Shown here one piece after another: positions 5,119-6,420 of a stretch of 6,420 nt of DNA. Every line of letters begins with the position of its first letter. The first letter of the stretch is position 1. Origin of the DNA: Brachyspira sp. CAG:484 (GTDB lineage: Bacteria; Cyanobacteriota; Vampirovibrionia; Gastranaerophilales; Gastranaerophilaceae); assembly GCA_000431315.1 (NCBI GenBank), contig HF989691.1:1-6420 (forward strand). The letters are read 5' to 3'. A program made the position numbers and the translations under genes. Under the pieces are notes generated by a model, which did no database searches, was not told the DNA's origin, and saw only the letters and a list, made by a program, of their open reading frames with translations.

Positions 5119-5745
5119 ATGAACTACAAAGAATTAATAAAAAATTTTACACCGGAGGACTATAAAACAAACAGAGTGAACTTACACATTCACTCAACAT
5201 ACTCTGACGGGAAAGGAAATTTCAACTCTCTCATACAGCAGGCATCAGAAAAAGGATATAAATATATTGCAATTTCAGACCACAATACTTTTAACGGTTA
5301 CCTTGAGAATAATGTGCCTGATTATGTAATTCCTGCTGTAGAATTTGATGTATGGTGCGGTTATGTGTTTATGCACCTTTTAGGATACGGGATTGATGTT
5401 AACAACAAGGAATTACAACAATTCTGTGCTAAATCCAAGCGTGAAACTGAACTTGATATAATAAGAATTTTCTCAACAAGAAATATAAAAAATTTAATTC
5501 AGGCAATACATAATGCAGGCGGGCTTGCTGTTCTTGCCCACCCTGCCTGCTGCTGGGCTCTTAGCCATGACAGATTTGTAAAAAAACTTATTTCTTACGG
5601 CTTAGACGGACTTGAGGTCTACTATCCTTATAAACGCCACAGGGGAATTATAAAATTCACAACCGCTCGTAATATTGAAAAAATCGCTGATAAATACGGG
5701 CTTATCAAAACCGGCGGAACTGATTTGCATGATTATAACTTATAA
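5119..5745 (+). CDS. PHP-domain metal-dependent phosphoesterase
   Basis: A 208-residue PHP (polymerase and histidinol phosphatase) superfamily protein, probably a cytoplasmic phosphoesterase or nuclease using two or three metal ions. All the ligand motifs are seen in order: LHIHSTYSDG (22-31; His23, His25, Asp30), ISDHN (52-56; Asp54, His55), Glu75 in AVEFD, His86 in MHLLGYG, AHP (140-142; His141) and GGTDLH (199-204; Asp202, His204). The arrangement resembles the YciV/RnmA-type 3',5'-nucleoside bisphosphate phosphatase or 5'-3' exonuclease, but it is shorter (about 280-290 is usual there) and the region between motifs 3 and 4 is reduced; the usual Arg after AHP is absent (AHPACCW). The protein ends only four residues after GGTDLH, where relatives continue. 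Its last 13 bp overlap the 3' end of the opposite-strand pilin. No ribosome site precedes the ATG. The substrate is unassigned. Confidence 0.88.
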   Translation: MNYKELIKNFTPEDYKTNRVNLHIHSTYSDGKGNFNSLIQQASEKGYKYIAISDHNTFNGYLENNVPDYVIPAVEFDVWCGYVFMHLLGYGIDVNNKELQQFCAKSKRETELDIIRIFSTRNIKNLIQAIHNAGGLAVLAHPACCWALSHDRFVKKLISYGLDGLEVYYPYKRHRGIIKFTTARNIEKIADKYGLIKTGGTDLHDYNL

Positions 5746-6420
5746 GGGTAGTCCTCTTTAAATTCCCAGTTATCATATTGTAAAAGTGCTGTACAGCCTT
5801 CTGCGTTGGATTGTTTACAAGCTTCTAAAGCTTTTTCCCTTGTATTGTACTGAGGCATATAAGCAGCCGAAAACGATTTATTTCTATAATGTTCATGTTC
5901 TATTGGTTTGGAATGAGAATGGCTTGTAGCAATGAAGAAAAGAAAAATATCTTTTCCTTTCTGATTTGGAAGCCTATCACCGTTTATATCAAAATTTAAA
6001 TCAACACAGTTACCATAATGCAGCGATACTGTAGACCCGTCTGAAAAATAAACTTTAGTGCGCTCTGTCTTATCAGGTTCTCCTTCATGTGCTTCAACAT
6101 AAACACCTTTTTGTACTTTTAAAGTTTTTATATAAGGGGCAAAATACTGATTCCAATATGCATAAGTTAAATCATGTGCCAGCTGTGGATTTTGTTCAAT
6201 CTGAGAAGAATATTCTCTTGGGTCGATCCACTCATAAGCCTTAGTTCCATTATCATTTTCGGCAAAAAGAACAGCCTGTTCCATAGAGCTTACAAACTTT
6301 TTTAATCTGGCAGTCGCTTCCGACTTTTTGTGATTTTGAATAAGTGCAGGCAATGTCATAGCAGCTACAACACCTATTATTCCCAAGGTTATCAATACCT
6401 CGGCTAACGTAAAGCCTCGT
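5733..6420 (-). CDS. Type IV pilin-like protein with canonical prepilin site (5' end outside window)
   Basis: The visible part begins at the right edge with RG|FTLAEVLITLGIIGVV, a textbook prepilin peptidase site: Gly at -1, Phe at +1, Glu at +5, then a hydrophobic helix. The initiation codon and short leader lie beyond position 6420; a TTG at 6395 is internal to the helix and is not the start. After the helix comes QNHKK...RLKKF, an ectodomain of about 190 residues, the D-x-N-G element DINGDRLPNQKGKDIF (encoded near 5990-5940), a His-rich loop (HSHSKPIEHEH), and a C-terminus with two cysteines ending DNWEFKEDYPYKL. The W-x(4)-DYP ending is a hallmark I associate with Gastranaerophilales pseudopilins. 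Processed by PilD and methylated, it would be assembled by a type IV pilus or type II secretion machine encoded elsewhere. The stop at 5733 lies inside the convergent PHP gene. Confidence 0.88.
   Translation of the reverse strand, partial: RGFTLAEVLITLGIIGVVAAMTLPALIQNHKKSEATARLKKFVSSMEQAVLFAENDNGTKAYEWIDPREYSSQIEQNPQLAHDLTYAYWNQYFAPYIKTLKVQKGVYVEAHEGEPDKTERTKVYFSDGSTVSLHYGNCVDLNFDINGDRLPNQKGKDIFLFFIATSHSHSKPIEHEHYRNKSFSAAYMPQYNTREKALEACKQSNAEGCTALLQYDNWEFKEDYPYKL

Noticed and set aside
6393..6395. TTG at 6395 as the start of the right-edge pilin
   Set aside because: The frame stays open upstream and encodes the prepilin motif GFTLAEV, so this TTG is internal and the gene continues past the window.

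Overview
The window is about 38-40% GC by eye and densely coded, mostly on the minus strand, with short intergenic gaps and no RNA gene, insertion sequence or CRISPR array that I can see. Two genes, one at each end, encode type IV pilin-like proteins sharing the pattern (N-terminal helix) - (basic/amphipathic helix with R-x-K) - ... D-[VI]-N-G-x(3)-PN-x(2)-G-x-D-[LI]-F. Many divergent, secreted pseudopilin-like proteins of this type are typical of gut Gastranaerophilales/Vampirovibrionia ('Melainabacteria', non-photosynthetic relatives of cyanobacteria). I infer that kind of host from protein style only, with moderate confidence.

Layout, in minus-strand transcription order from right to left. 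(1) 6420-5733: 3' part of a pilin with a canonical G|FTLAE cleavage site, running off the right edge. (2) 5119-5745, the only plus-strand gene: a PHP-domain metal-dependent phosphoesterase whose stop overlaps the pilin's 3' end by 13 bp. (3) A 97-bp divergent promoter region, then a tight operon of three: a six-helix membrane protein (5021-4029), a 74-residue zinc-ribbon-like protein (4013-3789) and RNase PH (rph, 3784-3083). (4) A near-consensus sigma70 promoter embedded in the end of rph drives two small tandem genes (3046-2729, 2716-2390). These encode exported, very Lys/Ala/Gln-rich helical proteins and end at a hairpin terminator (2383-2361). (5) Immediately behind the terminator a second strong promoter drives an acetolactate synthase large subunit (2304-661), followed with zero spacing and in the same reading frame by the second pilin-like gene (660-37).

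Housekeeping functions (tRNA 3'-end maturation by RNase PH, branched-chain amino acid or acetoin precursor synthesis by acetolactate synthase) are interleaved with lineage-specific surface/exported proteins. The most unusual points are as follows. The acetolactate synthase stops just before the conserved C-terminal active-site lid and carries Leu at the Trp position that governs 2-ketobutyrate preference and herbicide binding. The pilin-like protein fused head-to-tail behind it has lost the canonical prepilin motif. The exported Lys-rich proteins are a tandem paralogous pair with 18/25-residue helical repeats. I see no convincing wholly new multi-gene system; the Lys-rich pair is the best candidate for an undescribed function.
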